Positions 45,210-56,955 of a stretch of DNA of 64,000 bases are shown piece after piece. Source of the stretch: Favolaschia claudopus (taxonomy: Eukaryota; Basidiomycota; Agaricomycetes; Agaricales; Mycenaceae); assembly GCA_037176885.1 (NCBI GenBank), contig JAWWNJ010000007.1:1488001-1552000 (forward strand), read 5' to 3'. The translations under genes were made by a program, and so were the position numbers. Position 1 is the first letter of the stretch; every line of letters starts with the position of its first letter. The notes under the pieces were generated by a model that saw only the letters and a program-made list of their open reading frames with translations, was not told the origin of the DNA and made no database searches.

Positions 45210-46206
45210 GGGTGGTGAACGTCGGCTGTCCGTAACGTGCGTGTAGTAGTGGGTTGAGAGGAACGTGAGTTCGAAAGATGCTGACGAGATCTCGATTTTA
45301 GTAATCGAAGCCTGGACAGATGATAGGCGGTGGCGGATCACAGGACGGTCGGCGATGGTGCGCGATGAGAGAAAGGAAGTTACAGGAAGTTACAGGTCCC
45401 AGCAGGATTGCCTATGAAGATAGAAGAGATCAGACTACTTATCTCTCCAAGAGGTTGAATCGACTCAACGACGAACTTCCGATTTTCTAAAAATGCCTGG
45501 GCTCGGGGAACCTCAGTATGAATCATATTATGTACAGAAATGTCGCCGGCGCAAGAGCACGGTAGCCAGTAATTGTAAGGTTGAGCCCCCCAAAACCGGT
45601 TCCCTTCTGGAGAAGAGCGGTGGCCTCGCATCGATACAGCATTGCGACGGATGGAAATGGCCTAAAACCGTCAGACGGCGCGATGGAATAAGGGTATACG
45701 TACCGTTTTCTCCGTCGATGCTTGCGTGTATGCTATAGATCTAGAGAATGGCCTGTACAGAATTGGGCGGCCGAGAAAACTTTTACTAGGGCTGGAGCTT
45801 CTCGAAACATGTGAGTCTCAGTCCAAGATGGTGGTCGAGTTCAAACAAACATGAAAGATGGCGATCATTTTATCAACAACCGGCGGCAACATCCGTGATG
45901 CTCTTCAACATTCCTGAAAAATCCACGCATCGCTGCGGGCTAATTAAAATTCATATTGCTGGGTCCCTCATTGAGCTCTAATCGACGCCATGCCACTATG
46001 TGGAAAACTTGCACTCGAAACTCGTGAAGCGCGAAATTCACTGAATATTTATAGGTCTTCCCGAAATTCCTCCACGGGTCAAAGCGCGTTCGCAAACACA
46101 TTTCTAGTCTCTATGGGAGCACCAATGACATACGAGGCATACAATTCTGGGCTTTCCCTGAAGGCTTTCACTAGTAGGAACGCCGCAAGTCATTCTGAGT
46201 GGGAGG
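45210..46206. other. Intergenic region, no gene
   Basis: Only short frames on both strands; nothing recognised. Confidence 0.5.
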
Positions 46207-46961
46207 CTACGCCTTCCCCTTTCCCTTGCTCTTACTCTCCTCCAAAACTTCATTCAGGAACGCAGTCTCTTGCTGTGGCACCGGTAATGCGCGCAATGCA
46301 TCCCCGAAGTCTCCAGCCAGCTGAATCGTCGTTGGCCACCTGACATATGCATTTGCAGGGTACGGCAGGCCGCTCGCTGTCCACGGCGGGTACGCAGCCG
46401 TCTCCCAAGTCACGCAAAAGGCGTGCATGAAACCCAGAGACCGTTTGAATACATATGTGCTGGTGCTGGGAACGGTACGGTCGTATTCCGTTTTGCGTGT
46501 GTGGTGCCAGTGCTCGAAGTCGCTCTCTTCTCGATCTCCTGCAGATGCAGCGGGGGACTCGGCGATGCCGGCCAGACCAGCCTCGAATGCGCTGCAGTCG
46601 CTCTCGGTAGGACTGGTGAGCTCGAGCTTGCACTGCAGACAGAAGCCCTACAGATTGTGAGCTGGAGACAGACCGCGTTTTTCGAAAGCACCCGTACCTT
46701 GACTGTTCCGTTCCTATTATTATTTGTAGGGTGTGGCCACGGTACATCTTGCAGTATAGGTACGCCAGGATTGGATGAGTGGTAGACCCCATCGCGACCT
46801 TGGGAAGCTGAGGCAAGAAAGCGATGAGCCATATCCCCGACGAAGGCGTACTTGTCGATGACGCCCTTGGCACACAGTGAGCTTAGCACCTCATTCAGCC
46901 CGAGAGCAAACTGTCGAAGAACTTCTCCAGGGAGGCCGTCGATGCCTGAATTCCAGGGCAT
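46207..46961 (-). CDS. Hypothetical protein, two exons
   Basis: Exons 46698-46961 and 46207-46647 joined by a canonical 50-bp GT-AG intron; 234 aa. No domain recognised. Exon 1 has a helical N-terminus (PGEVLRQFALGLNEVLSSL); exon 2 begins CLQCKLEL, carries many aromatic and Trp residues (TWETAAYPPWTASGLPYP), and ends in a Lys/Gly tail (SKGKGKA). The start is the ATG at 46961; an upstream frame with a membrane segment (to 47095) is in another frame and would need an extra exon. Both frames stay open over their whole length and the splice restores phase, so a real gene is likely. Confidence 0.65.
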
Positions 46962-47496
46962 AGTGAAGGATCGATTGGATCTAGTTGGTGGTAGGACGAA
47001 GCGATGAGGTGGATCAGAGCCAAGAGGACAAGAAAGTATAAAAACCACAATAAGGCGTCTTTTATCTTACAGCGCACTGCACCCACAGAACCCACAAGAA
47101 GAAAACGTGCCAGTGGCGAGCTGTTTACGCTTGTTCAGTGGCAAATTTCAGGCGGAGTTGAATTTGTGGCAACCGGCAGCCCTGGGCTTCAAGCCCTCTT
47201 CTGCCTTGAGCACGGCCCGAACCGTCTATATCTAGTGCGCAACAGTTATAGAAAGGGGCCCACATCGATGTGGGTGCGATTATACCGCCAGAAATGACGC
47301 CTCTACAGCTTTTGTTCCATATATGTCAAGGGCTCGATGTGAGCTGCAGCTTCGAGGCTTCGCAGTCAAAAGTGTAAGCAAGCAGGCGATGGAGTCGACG
47401 CCTTTCTAGCTCGATTCATCCGCAGGTTGAACGAGGGATGCAAGGTTTCCAGAGTTTAGATGGAAGGAGCGGAACAAGTTCGAATTGGGAAACATG
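46962..47496. other. Upstream region of the 234-aa protein gene
   Basis: A 66-codon minus-strand frame (46895-47095) with a hydrophobic stretch may be a leader exon or chance. Nothing else seen. Confidence 0.4.
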
Positions 47497-47499
47497 ACT

Positions 47500-48230
47500 C
47501 ACACCGAAGAAAACGAACTTTCGGCTCAGCCGACCTACATTCCGAAACAAATTGTGCCGACTTACCAGTAGGCTGGTGCAAAACATAAGGCAATCTGCAA
47601 TATTTCGACTTCCCTGTCGTGCCGCTCGATAGACAAGGCGAAAGATAAAAAATCGGCTTTGTTTCCTCCCAGCCATAAGTTAGCCGAAAGAGAAATTTTG
47701 ATTTTGTCTGTCGTGCGCGTCGAAAGGCAACTACGAAATAGTTTGTGTCGTGTTGAAAATAGGCTCAGCCGAAACAAGACTCGACCCATCAGGTATCGGT
47801 TAAGAATTCGCCGGCACGATACATAAGCCGAAATACAAGGCATCGACTTGTATTTCGCAGCATATACAGCCCGAAATATAAGCCGATGCCTTGTATTTCG
47901 GCTGGTGTTTCGTGCCGGCCGACGGCTTGCTTGATCCTTATCGTGTTGAGTTCTGTTTCGGCTGGCTCTATCCTCAACCCGAAACAAGACCTTTCGTGCT
48001 CATGTTTCGACGCGCACGGTACAAAATACGAAAATTTCTCTTTCGGCTAACTTTCGGCTGGGAGGAAATAAAGCCGATTTTTGTTGTTTCACCTTGTCTA
48101 TTGAGCGGCACGACAAGTAAGTCGAAATATTGCGGATTGACTTATGTTTCGCACCAGCCTACTGGTAAGTCGGCACGATTTGTTTCAGTATGTAGATCGG
48201 GTCAGCCGAAAGTTCGTTTTTTCCGGTGTG
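47500..48230. mobile_element. Foldback (hairpin) element, 731 bp
   Basis: The two halves are long inverted repeats of each other. The left end cacaccgaagaaaacgaac pairs with the right end gttcgttttttccggtgtg, and the similarity runs through most of both arms; for example accagtaggctggtgc on the left pairs with gcaccagcctactggt on the right. The centre is near 47865. Flanked by act on both sides (47497-47499, 48231-48233). Reading frames inside mirror each other and are not genes. A transcript would form a very long hairpin RNA. Confidence 0.87.
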
Positions 48231-48233
48231 ACT

Positions 48234-48597
48234 ATCACCCGATTGTGATGCGCCTGCCGTAATTTTGATGCGTACACAACTTCTTTTCATTTTCCTATTC
48301 TATACAGGAGAAATCAGTGAGGCCGACCACAAATCATAAGTCATAACCAACGATAGCAAAATGCGGGGAGGTATATGTACATGTTATGTAGAGCATTTAG
48401 TGTTCTTTAATGATTTAAATATTGGAGGAAGATGCAGAGGAAATCAATGTTGGTGGTGAGGGATCGCGTGGAGTGTCAAGCATCATACGAGTCGTGTCGT
48501 GGAAGGCTTCTCCCGCCCACGTCGTCCATCCTATATGTTATGTACATGTTTCATGAATGTTCGTCAGGCGGGCGTGAGGGCATGGCGGGACAGGCGG
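48234..48597. other. Intergenic region, no gene
   Basis: 3' flank of the monooxygenase gene; nothing seen. Confidence 0.5.
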
Positions 48598-50944
48598 TCA
48601 ATGTACACTGAGGAGCATCCGTGAGGGGCCGTTGGATATGCTGACCTGCAGAGGAATTAGGAACTTTGTCGGCATGGAATCAAAGGAATGGAGAAGAGTA
48701 AGCGCAAAGCAGGGAGGTAGAAGAGCGGAACCGAAGAAGCAAAGACAGAGAACGCACCTCCACACTAGGGGATACTGGTGTCTTAACTCCATCCTTCTCG
48801 CTGCTCCCAGCTAGTAATGAACCCCACTTAGTCCACCAGTCCTCGACCTTCTCCGTGCTGAAATACGAAAACATCTCCATCTCGTCACCCCACTGCGAAA
48901 AAATTCAGTTAGTATTGGGATGCGCAGGAAGCATAAGGGGAAGGAAACCGAAAGGCGTCCTCCACACGATGTATGTACATGAAACACCACTCACCATCTG
49001 CTTAAACCTATGCTCGTCCATATGCGCCCAGTCCCCATAAGCCATCACCCTACGTAGCTTCGCATCCCGCTCCTTCTGCTCCAGACCATGCGGAAGCGTC
49101 AACATAGTCCGCTTGCGCAGTTCCCAGTCTTGTGCGTATGCACATCTGCGGAAGGCGTAAGCTTTAGATCGGCTGGTAGTAGAAGAAGATGGAGTCGGGA
49201 TGTAGAGAAAAACGATGGTGGAAGGAAATGGGGCAGAAAACCTGGGACGCGGTCCAAAGCGCCATCGCGCTCTCTCTTATTCACGTACTCTTCGTTCGCA
49301 TCGGCTGTCTCCGCCGTCTCGAGCGACCACGCGACAGTCTCAGACCCATAACTCGCTTCCTCTCCACAACCCCAAAATAATGCGAAAGCAGCAGAACGAT
49401 AGACTTACCTCGGCTGCCTCAACTCCTCATACGCTGCCAACATCCTAGGAATCTGCGCCCGATGCTGGATCCGAGCAAACAGCGCCCCCAACGTCTCTGC
49501 ATCCTCGATTGTCACGCCAGTGTTATGCTGACCTGCGGGCTGTTATCGAGAATCAGCGATCGGACAATGAAGCGAGAAAGATCGAGAGGCAGAGGAATGC
49601 GTTGGGTATGCCGATGAAGAGGAATGTGAAATCGTCACTCACCACCAACGGATGCGCCGCCTCACCCACAATCACAATCCTCGCCCGCTCGCATACGCTC
49701 GACTCCAGTATTGGCCGACGAACGTGTACCGCCGCCGTCACTTTCCGCATGAAAGGCAACAATTTGCGTACTCTGTCGCCAGAGATCAGTCCATCAATCG
49801 TCCGTTCGTGGGCGACTAAAACACACCTAACATCATACCCACTGAAATCGATCCCAAAATGCTCTATCGGATACGTCCGCTGCAGGTCCCAAGTCTCGGT
49901 GTATTGCGCAAGAGTTTCTGCGGGGACATTCCGCATGCCGATGACGATGGAGAATTCGCGGCGGCCAGCCTACAGTATGTGTCCATGATAAATTTGCAAC
50001 AGTGGATTTGCGATGTGTGGTAAGATTGATACACGGGATTGAGTAAGGTTGGAAGTTGGGAATATAAGAAGCGGTTCAGAGAGAAAATCAAGATTAAGGA
50101 CGCACGATGAGGCTTCCGTGGAAAAGCGTGTCTGGACCAAGCCATACCCACCACTGAATAAGGTTGTGAGATTGCTTGCGAAGAAGAGACCGCGGAAATA
50201 TTCACATTGCCGTCCTCACACAATGGCCGCAAGTCTTCATCTTCACGCATCAGCTCCGTTGGTATTGTCACCGTTAGGCTGAGATGACCGTCTCGCACAC
50301 CGGTAACCTCCTCCCCAACCACCTCCGTTCTTACAATACTCTGCGGTCCATCGGCACCCACCACAAGGTCCGCATACAGACGTTCCGGCTCGCCGCCCTC
50401 AGGCGGCGGGTGCAGAGTAACACTAACGGTGTCGCAATCGACGGAATCCACAGACGCGTTATACCGGAACTCCACTCCGGCGTGCTCGGCAGCTTCATAT
50501 AATATAGACCGCATGTCGTCGTGAGCGATGAAGACGAAATCGGCCATCAGGTCTTTGACAAAATCGTCGTGTAGTTGGACGATAGAGATGAGCTCGCCAT
50601 CGGGCTGGTGGAAGCGGAATTGCGGGCATTTAACAGCGGTTTTAGCGAGTGCCGGCGCGAGACCCCAGTGGTTTAAAATACGCGTCATGTTCGGAGGCGA
50701 TCTGGAAGAGAAATTCGAGGAAAAAATTCAGTTAAAGATGTAACGATATGAGAGATTCGAGGCTCGCTGACCGTATTACACCGCGACTATGTTCGGACCC
50801 ACTACTTCGTTCTAAAACGGTTACATTGTGGCCAGCGCGTTGAAGGGTGTAGGCGGTCGCAATGCCGGCGATCCCGCCACCGACGACGACGACGCGCAAA
50901 GACACGGCGGCCCTGCGGGAGTTGATTGTGAGCTGGCCGGGCAT
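48598..50944 (-). CDS. FAD-dependent monooxygenase (salicylate hydroxylase-like)
   Basis: Flavoprotein aromatic hydroxylase family, NAD(P)H- and O2-dependent; substrate unknown. Nine exons: 50772-50944, 50206-50701, 50106-50153, 49827-49969, 49643-49772, 49409-49539, 48995-49145, 48758-48892 and 48598-48645; 484 aa. Dinucleotide-binding VVVVGGGIAGIATAY (residues 18-32) followed by VLERS; the family's DG motif VVGADGPQS (about 171-179); and the FAD-binding GEAAHP (323-328), where most members have GDAAHP. PAGQHNTG follows as expected and fixed the acceptor at 49540. Exon phases are consistent throughout. The C-terminal 60 residues are aromatic, with a WWTKW patch. No signal peptide. Confidence 0.9.
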
Positions 50945-53900
50945 GGAATCGGCGGAGGTGGTGGAGGAAGAGAAGAGAAGAAGGGATTGGCGGGGCTAAG
51001 TATTTATTGGTGCGGAAGGACTCTGCCATCAACGGATCCTTGCTCACATCTCCTTCGGACCATTTGGCCTAGTCTTTCTCTTCTACTTGCCATATCCCTC
51101 GTACTTCCGAGGCTCGTCTCTCCTCTGAATCCAAGCCCAGAAATGGTGATACACCACGAAGAAGAACAGTCTATCCTGATGCTCTCCCGATCAATTTTCT
51201 GGCCCTGGAGGCTGGCGAGAGTATAAAAAAAACTCCAAGTCATATGTTCAAGTTCGACGCCTGCCACCCTCTTAAGACGGTGGATAAACGTCGGTCACCC
51301 TCGCAAATGGCAGTCTAAAGTGACTACTGGTGCCTCAGTCCAAACCAAAACTAATGATACGACCCGCATGGTGTCTGAGGCTAATTTCTGCACGCCTTGT
51401 TCTGCTCAGAACCTTCCGAAGCAGCAAATTGGCGCAAGTAACCAAGACCCCCGCAAAATCCATTGAAATCCCCATGTCTACGCTGTCTACTATAGGAGAA
51501 CGAATTCAATCTAATCTGATCCAGCGCTGCTGTATCGTGTCTTCCTTGAGCTTCCTTGGTTTCCCAATAAACGGTAGAAGCACCGCAACCGAAGCTTCCA
51601 ATTCCGGTATATCATATTGTTCTTCCCCATGCTTTCGATTCGCAGATAGACCTGATAACAGCCACGCGGGCTTTCCGAAATCACAAATGCTTCTGTAATC
51701 TGACCTGAAGAGTCTACTGTGCCAGTAGCCCCGATTCTGCTCACCATCCCGCAATCGTCCGGCAAACGAGCTATATCCTTCAAACAAAGTGCTGCAAAAG
51801 GCCGAAAAATGAAAGCCGCGGTCAGGTAAACCACGGTCGATTGCTGCGCAAGGTCCGTCCGACTGTCGGGGGCAAATCAACAGTTGAACAATCCCACTCG
51901 GCTCCCGCTCCAGCAACAGATATCCCATCACACACTGCAACCGTACACTATTGTGGGCTCTCGAGCTCTACTTCTATCCCTCTCAACTCCCGTACTCGCC
52001 ATGAAAGTACAAAGGCTGTCACTGGTGCAGATGTTCAACCCGGTTTATCACGCAGACCCCGAATTCCGAATCTACCACAGACTGAGGTGCCAATGCTCCA
52101 CAGAAATTTCCCCGCATCGATCCCCAGGCTGTCGCTCCCAAACATCCTCCGACTCCCCCTGCACACGAAACGCCAATGTGCTCTGCTGATTATTGTACGC
52201 GGGGAAGACTCTCGATTTGGTTCTTTCGTGCCTCTTGACGCTGAGTGGTCTTGTTCTCCGTGCTCGTCGGTATCCTCTCTTCCAGAGTGGTCAAGACTGA
52301 ACCTACTCAAGCCTTCCACCAAAATGTCGGAATCCCATCTTACTGAATCCACTCCTCGGAGCAGAGCTCAATTCAATTAAATCGCTGTTTTCAAGATACC
52401 ACAACGACACGATGTCGACTTGTTCACCTGCGTTCCGCGGTTTTCCCCAAGGCACGCTAGGGCACGCTCCCCATCTCTTCAAATACTTTCTCATGCTCTC
52501 AGGCACCAAGCAAGACAACGTCCATCTCCGTCAACTGATTACGGTGAAATGACAGATCTCTGACGAAATGTCGAGAATGAAATTTCAAATCGTTCGACGG
52601 GCTATCACTGGAATCGTTTCAGCAAGCTTCAAGCGGAGGATTCGGTGTCCACAAACACTTGATTCCGCCCAAATTCAACCGTCTCAGAACGTTCTCGTTG
52701 CTTTGACCTCAGAACTGGATGCGCACAGGGGCCTACTTAGGAGGAGCGCCGCATGCACGGAGAAGCAAAAGAAGCACATTCCTCAGACCTCGAGGCGGGT
52801 CGTGATCACAGTAATGTGCGGTCCCACCTCACCTGGCGCGTCCCATCTCAGCCTCTGCACACGCACGAATGTCGGTCGGCAAAACGGTTCATCTCACCCC
52901 CAGCCCCGATGCCGCCGTGGGTTTTCCGCTGGCCCATGCGTCTGCGCACGGCGGCATTTTCCGCCTACGGACGCGCATGTGATTGTCGCGTTGACGTGAC
53001 GCGGGGCTGTCTCCGCGGGGTTTTGCGGGCGCTATGTCCGTCCCGTCCCGATCCGGAGATGACAGCAGGTGGTTCAGAATCCTAAAGAGGAAGGTTCAAC
53101 GAAGTTGGATAATCGCACGGTTGAACTCTCGATGTTGCGGCAATGGTCATAATCGAATAATCGAGAGAGTGAGAACTGTGGTGGCTGAAAATTTCAAAAT
53201 GCCTCGTTCACAAAAGTTGAGATCATGATTTCGACTCATAGATTTGTCTTCAATTCCGAGCGAGTATCAGCAAGTCTGGACAACAGCCTTTTGAAGACAG
53301 CTATGTGAAGCCGAGTTCCTATGAATTGAAGAGACTCTTCGTGAGCATACCTTTGACTCTTGGATTCGAAGCAGCAACTTGAAGCAAAGTTGACCTAACT
53401 TGAGGCAACCCAGATCAGTTATAAAATTCCTCCCTTGAGCGATGCTTGCTCGGACTCGACGTGCCAGGAACCCGGTCGGACAAGGTATGAGAGAAAAAAA
53501 GACGGCACGAAACAGTGTACGAGGGGCAAAGGACGAATCGAACGCCACTGTTGTTGACACCCCCGCGGTTGTCCTATCCTTCTACACAAGCGTTACACGA
53601 ACGGTATACAAAGTCAATTCTTTGCTTCTGACCTTGACGTTCAATTACAAGCACTTGCTTCCGCCCGCAACAATGCCCGACTTCGATACATATATGAAAC
53701 GCGCCGACCACAACGCAACTCTCCAAGTTCACCCCGACTTCCCTCAGGCTCAGCACCTTGCCGCCATTCAATTCAATGCACACGCCACGGGACAGACGCA
53801 ACTTTGGAAAGCATTCCAACCGAACCTTCGAAGCCACTGAAGAAACTCGTTTGAAGACTGTTATAAATCAGCCGAAACAAGATATAGAGCCCGCGTATGA

Positions 53901-54983
53901 AGCTACTGTATGCTGACGGTGTGTTGAATGGTTGGGGCAGCTCGTTGAGTTCCAATCAATTACGGACATTCATAGCTATATGATTAGTGTTGCCGAACCC
54001 CAGGAGTTGTCGAGCCGGGAGGGCAGATGCTTTTAAAACTGGCAGAGGGACTCTGCGACATTGGCGATGAAAGTTGGGAAGTTTGTCCCATCGGTTCAGT
54101 ACTATGATACGAAACACAAAATACAGTGGGTGCCCACGCAGACTCAGATGATCAGGGCTCCAGTCGGAATAAATGCCAATCAGAAGCTGAATTACTTCTG
54201 GAGAATACGAGTAGATACGCACTATCAGCATTCTTGACCTGGAATTCACCAGTTTCGATGAGAACCAGCAGTCCGTCGAGGCGAACCACCAGGGGGGCAC
54301 GCATCGGCGGTGAAGCTAAATCATAGTCAGTAATTGGGTGAGAATAGCGTTTCCCTACGTACTCAGCGGAGAAAGTCTCAACAAGAAGGCAAGAAAGGAG
54401 TCAATCGCCGACGGCAGCTGACAAGCCTGACAACGGCAAAAACTTGAACAGAGAAACCAAAGCAGTGAAGCGCATTCTGGGATCAGGAGGGTTGCTCAAG
54501 GGTTTGCACGTCCGGTATTTATACCGTTTCGCTTATACGATAACTTGCAGGAGGCGGCCAGTGGCATCCGTAAGAGCCGTATGCGGTGACCTTTCAGCAC
54601 CTTCTCAAGTCAGCGTGGGGAGAGTGGTAATTTAAAGTGCAAACGAAATCCCGATCCGTTTTGAATCTTGATCATTTCAATGTCACCGAACGGGGAAGCA
54701 CATAAAAAATCTACCGTGTTGGTCGATGCGCTTGTGCTGGGCTGGCAATAGTCTTGAATATCTCGAAAACTGCTTGTTCAATGCTTCATTATGCTTGTCC
54801 AGCTTGTTACAGAACTTTTAGCTCGACGAGCCATAGATTTGGACAATTTGACTCCGATCCAATGGCAACTCGGAAGATGCCATAGAGTGAATACATTGGA
54901 AGGTGCGAGAGCTAATTGCAGGCTTGTCTTGATTCTGAGCTGAACTTGTTCGAGAGACTTGGAGAGAGTCGACCACTGCCAGG
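50945..54983. other. Long gene-poor stretch
   Basis: About 4 kb with no gene I can support. The minus strand at 51506-51940 (144 codons) and 52035-52352 (105), and the plus strand at 51841-52380 (179), are open but overlap antisense and match nothing I know. A 55-codon frame starts at 53674 (MPDFDTYMKRADHN) after a leader-like stretch and could be a small gene, with little evidence. Confidence 0.45.
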
Positions 54984-54991
54984 ACTTATAG

Positions 54992-55428
54992 CAAGGGGTG
55001 ATCTGTCAAGCGCCATCAAAGATGAGGCCTTGCAGTATGCTCGTGTTTATGATGGCCGTTGATCTCACCGCCCATCCTCCCTGTATATTCTACGTGGGGT
55101 TCATTGAGCTGAAATATGTCGAGTCGAGTGTTATTGAGCCATGTTATGATATGGCTGCTAAAAAGAGCGTAAAAAGCGGGCCACAGAGGATGTTTTGCGG
55201 TGTGGTGGGTCTGACTTACATAACTCACTTGAAAAAAGAATGTGCCCGGAAGAAATTTCAAGGTGACAATATATCCATAGAAATGTACCCAGAAGCATAA
55301 GGGAGCATCCAAATACTTTAATTTGGGAGGGCAGCTCGCGTCTAAGTGAGTGCAAGTGGTTGAACGTTGTTGACAAACACGAGCATACTGCAAGGCCTCA
55401 TCTTTGATGGCGCTTGACTCACCCCTTG
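54992..55428. mobile_element. hAT-like MITE, 437 bp, 8-bp target-site duplication
   Basis: Flanked by acttatag at 54984-54991 and 55429-55436. The ends caaggggtga / tcacccttg-type continue as an inverted repeat of about 60 bp that includes gtcaagcgccatcaaagatg and ggccttgcagtatgctcgtg. An 8-bp duplication and CA...TG ends fit hAT elements. No transposase frame; non-autonomous. Confidence 0.92.
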
Positions 55429-55559
55429 ACTTATAGTCACGTGTTCAAGCTTGCTTAGTTTGCCGGCGGCCAACCTGCTTCAAGCCTCTTGCGTCTTGCG
55501 TCCATGCTCAGATAATTCGCGAACGGCTCCTGTACACCCGAGGTCGAGTTAATGCTCTC

Positions 55560-56525
55560 ATGAATGTACTGCAAGAGCTTCGCGAACACATCAAGGCCGC
55601 CTCAGGTGTAGAAAGCCCTTCGCCCAATCACAAAAGCATCGCCAGTGCGCTTTTCCGGATTTGATTCCGTCCATCTTACCAGCGTAGCCTATATAGCAGC
55701 GAACATCGTCAACAACCCCAATTCACTATTCAAAGGCCGAGTGCCACCACTCGACATCATTCTTTACGCGATTCGCCGGCTCCTTACCCCCACAGACCCA
55801 TACCGCCTGCAGAATGTCCCGGATTTGTTGGACCTCGCGACCACGGTCGAGTTTTGGCGCAAGCTAGCACTGAACAGGGTGGATGAGGCGCTAGCTATCG
55901 ACGAATACTATCGCGGCAATCGGCCATCTGAGCACCAAACCTTGACCGAGGAAGAGCTGGAAACGTTGCGGACGTTCAAAGCAGACGGCCCTTCAGAACG
56001 TGCTGTCTACGTTGAGACGGTGCTTCAGTTCTGTCAATTTGTGTGTTTCACTCGAGCATCCATCCAATGCTTTCGCTAATGGGCTCCAGGACATTTATCA
56101 GCTTTGGACAAGCGACCCGCCATGCGCCGCAGACGTTACGCTGCGCATGTGCGAATACTTCCCTGAATTGAACGACATCTATAGAGCTGCCAGAGCTGAT
56201 TCTCCGTGTTTGTTTCACAAAGATCTGACCGGTGTCGAGCGCGAGGCGCTGCATGTACGGGGAATCGATTGCTGCTCTTTTGTCAGTAATTCGTGCGCCT
56301 GGGCCAGCGCCAACCGACTTCCTGGGTGCGTCTTCTTGCGTTTCTGATTCCCATCATTCATTATCACACAGTCAAACGCTTGCTGAGGTGTTCCAAACGC
56401 CCGAGTTCTTGAAGAGATTTCCTTGTGCCGTCCTGCCCGCAAGACTGCGCGAATCCATGGACTACTATCTGTCCACGGTAGAGCAAATGGTCGTCGAGTT
56501 GCAGGAGATACTTCCAGAAAGCTGA
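55560..56525 (+). CDS. Hypothetical protein, four exons
   Basis: Exons 55560-55605, 55646-56040, 56090-56325 and 56372-56525, all GT-AG with consistent phase; about 276 aa. No domain recognised. The protein is soluble and helical, with an acidic middle (LTEEELETLRTF), several cysteines in exon 3 (WTSDPPCAADVTLRMC), and the C-terminus STVEQMVVELQEILPES. The frame is open upstream of the ATG at 55560, so an additional 5' exon is possible. The gene starts about 120 bp after the hAT-like element, which may contribute to its promoter. Confidence 0.62.
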
Positions 56526-56955
56526 GGAACGCCCCATTAACCAGAAACGAGGGACCCAATTTTACTCCTTCAGTGTATACTTATTCGTTCTTGTATTTTG
56601 TAGTTTTCCGTCTTGAAGGGGTACACTGTGGTGATTTTACCACCGATATACAACAAATTCTGCTACAAAGTTGAGTGCAGAAACCTGCCGGCGCCATCCT
56701 CGGACACAAGCGTCCCACTATCGACATTGTTGGCGGATATAACTTCCATTAACTTGCCCTGGTAAACCTCGCGTCGAGGATTCCACTCTACCCGCGGGCC
56801 GCGACCCCGAATGTAGCGAGTTTTGCTAGGCCGAAGCCGCCAAGTCCTGCACAGTCTGATTTGCCATAACCAGCCGGTTGTTAAACAGGACTAGCATACC
56901 AATACACAAGCGGCAGTACAAGTACAAAAATCAGACATACATAAAGAGCGTATCG
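56526..56955. other. Convergent intergenic region
   Basis: Between the 3' ends of the hypothetical gene and the Ase1/PRC1 gene. No gene seen. Confidence 0.55.

Noticed and set aside
47562..48262. Several frames of 60-141 codons around the foldback element
   Set aside because: They mirror each other on the two arms of an inverted repeat and have no domain.
51506..52380. Open frames on both strands (144, 105 and 179 codons)
   Set aside because: They overlap antisense, no consistent exon chain could be made, and no motif was recognised.
55016..55393. 125-codon minus-strand frame
   Set aside because: It lies inside the hAT-like MITE.
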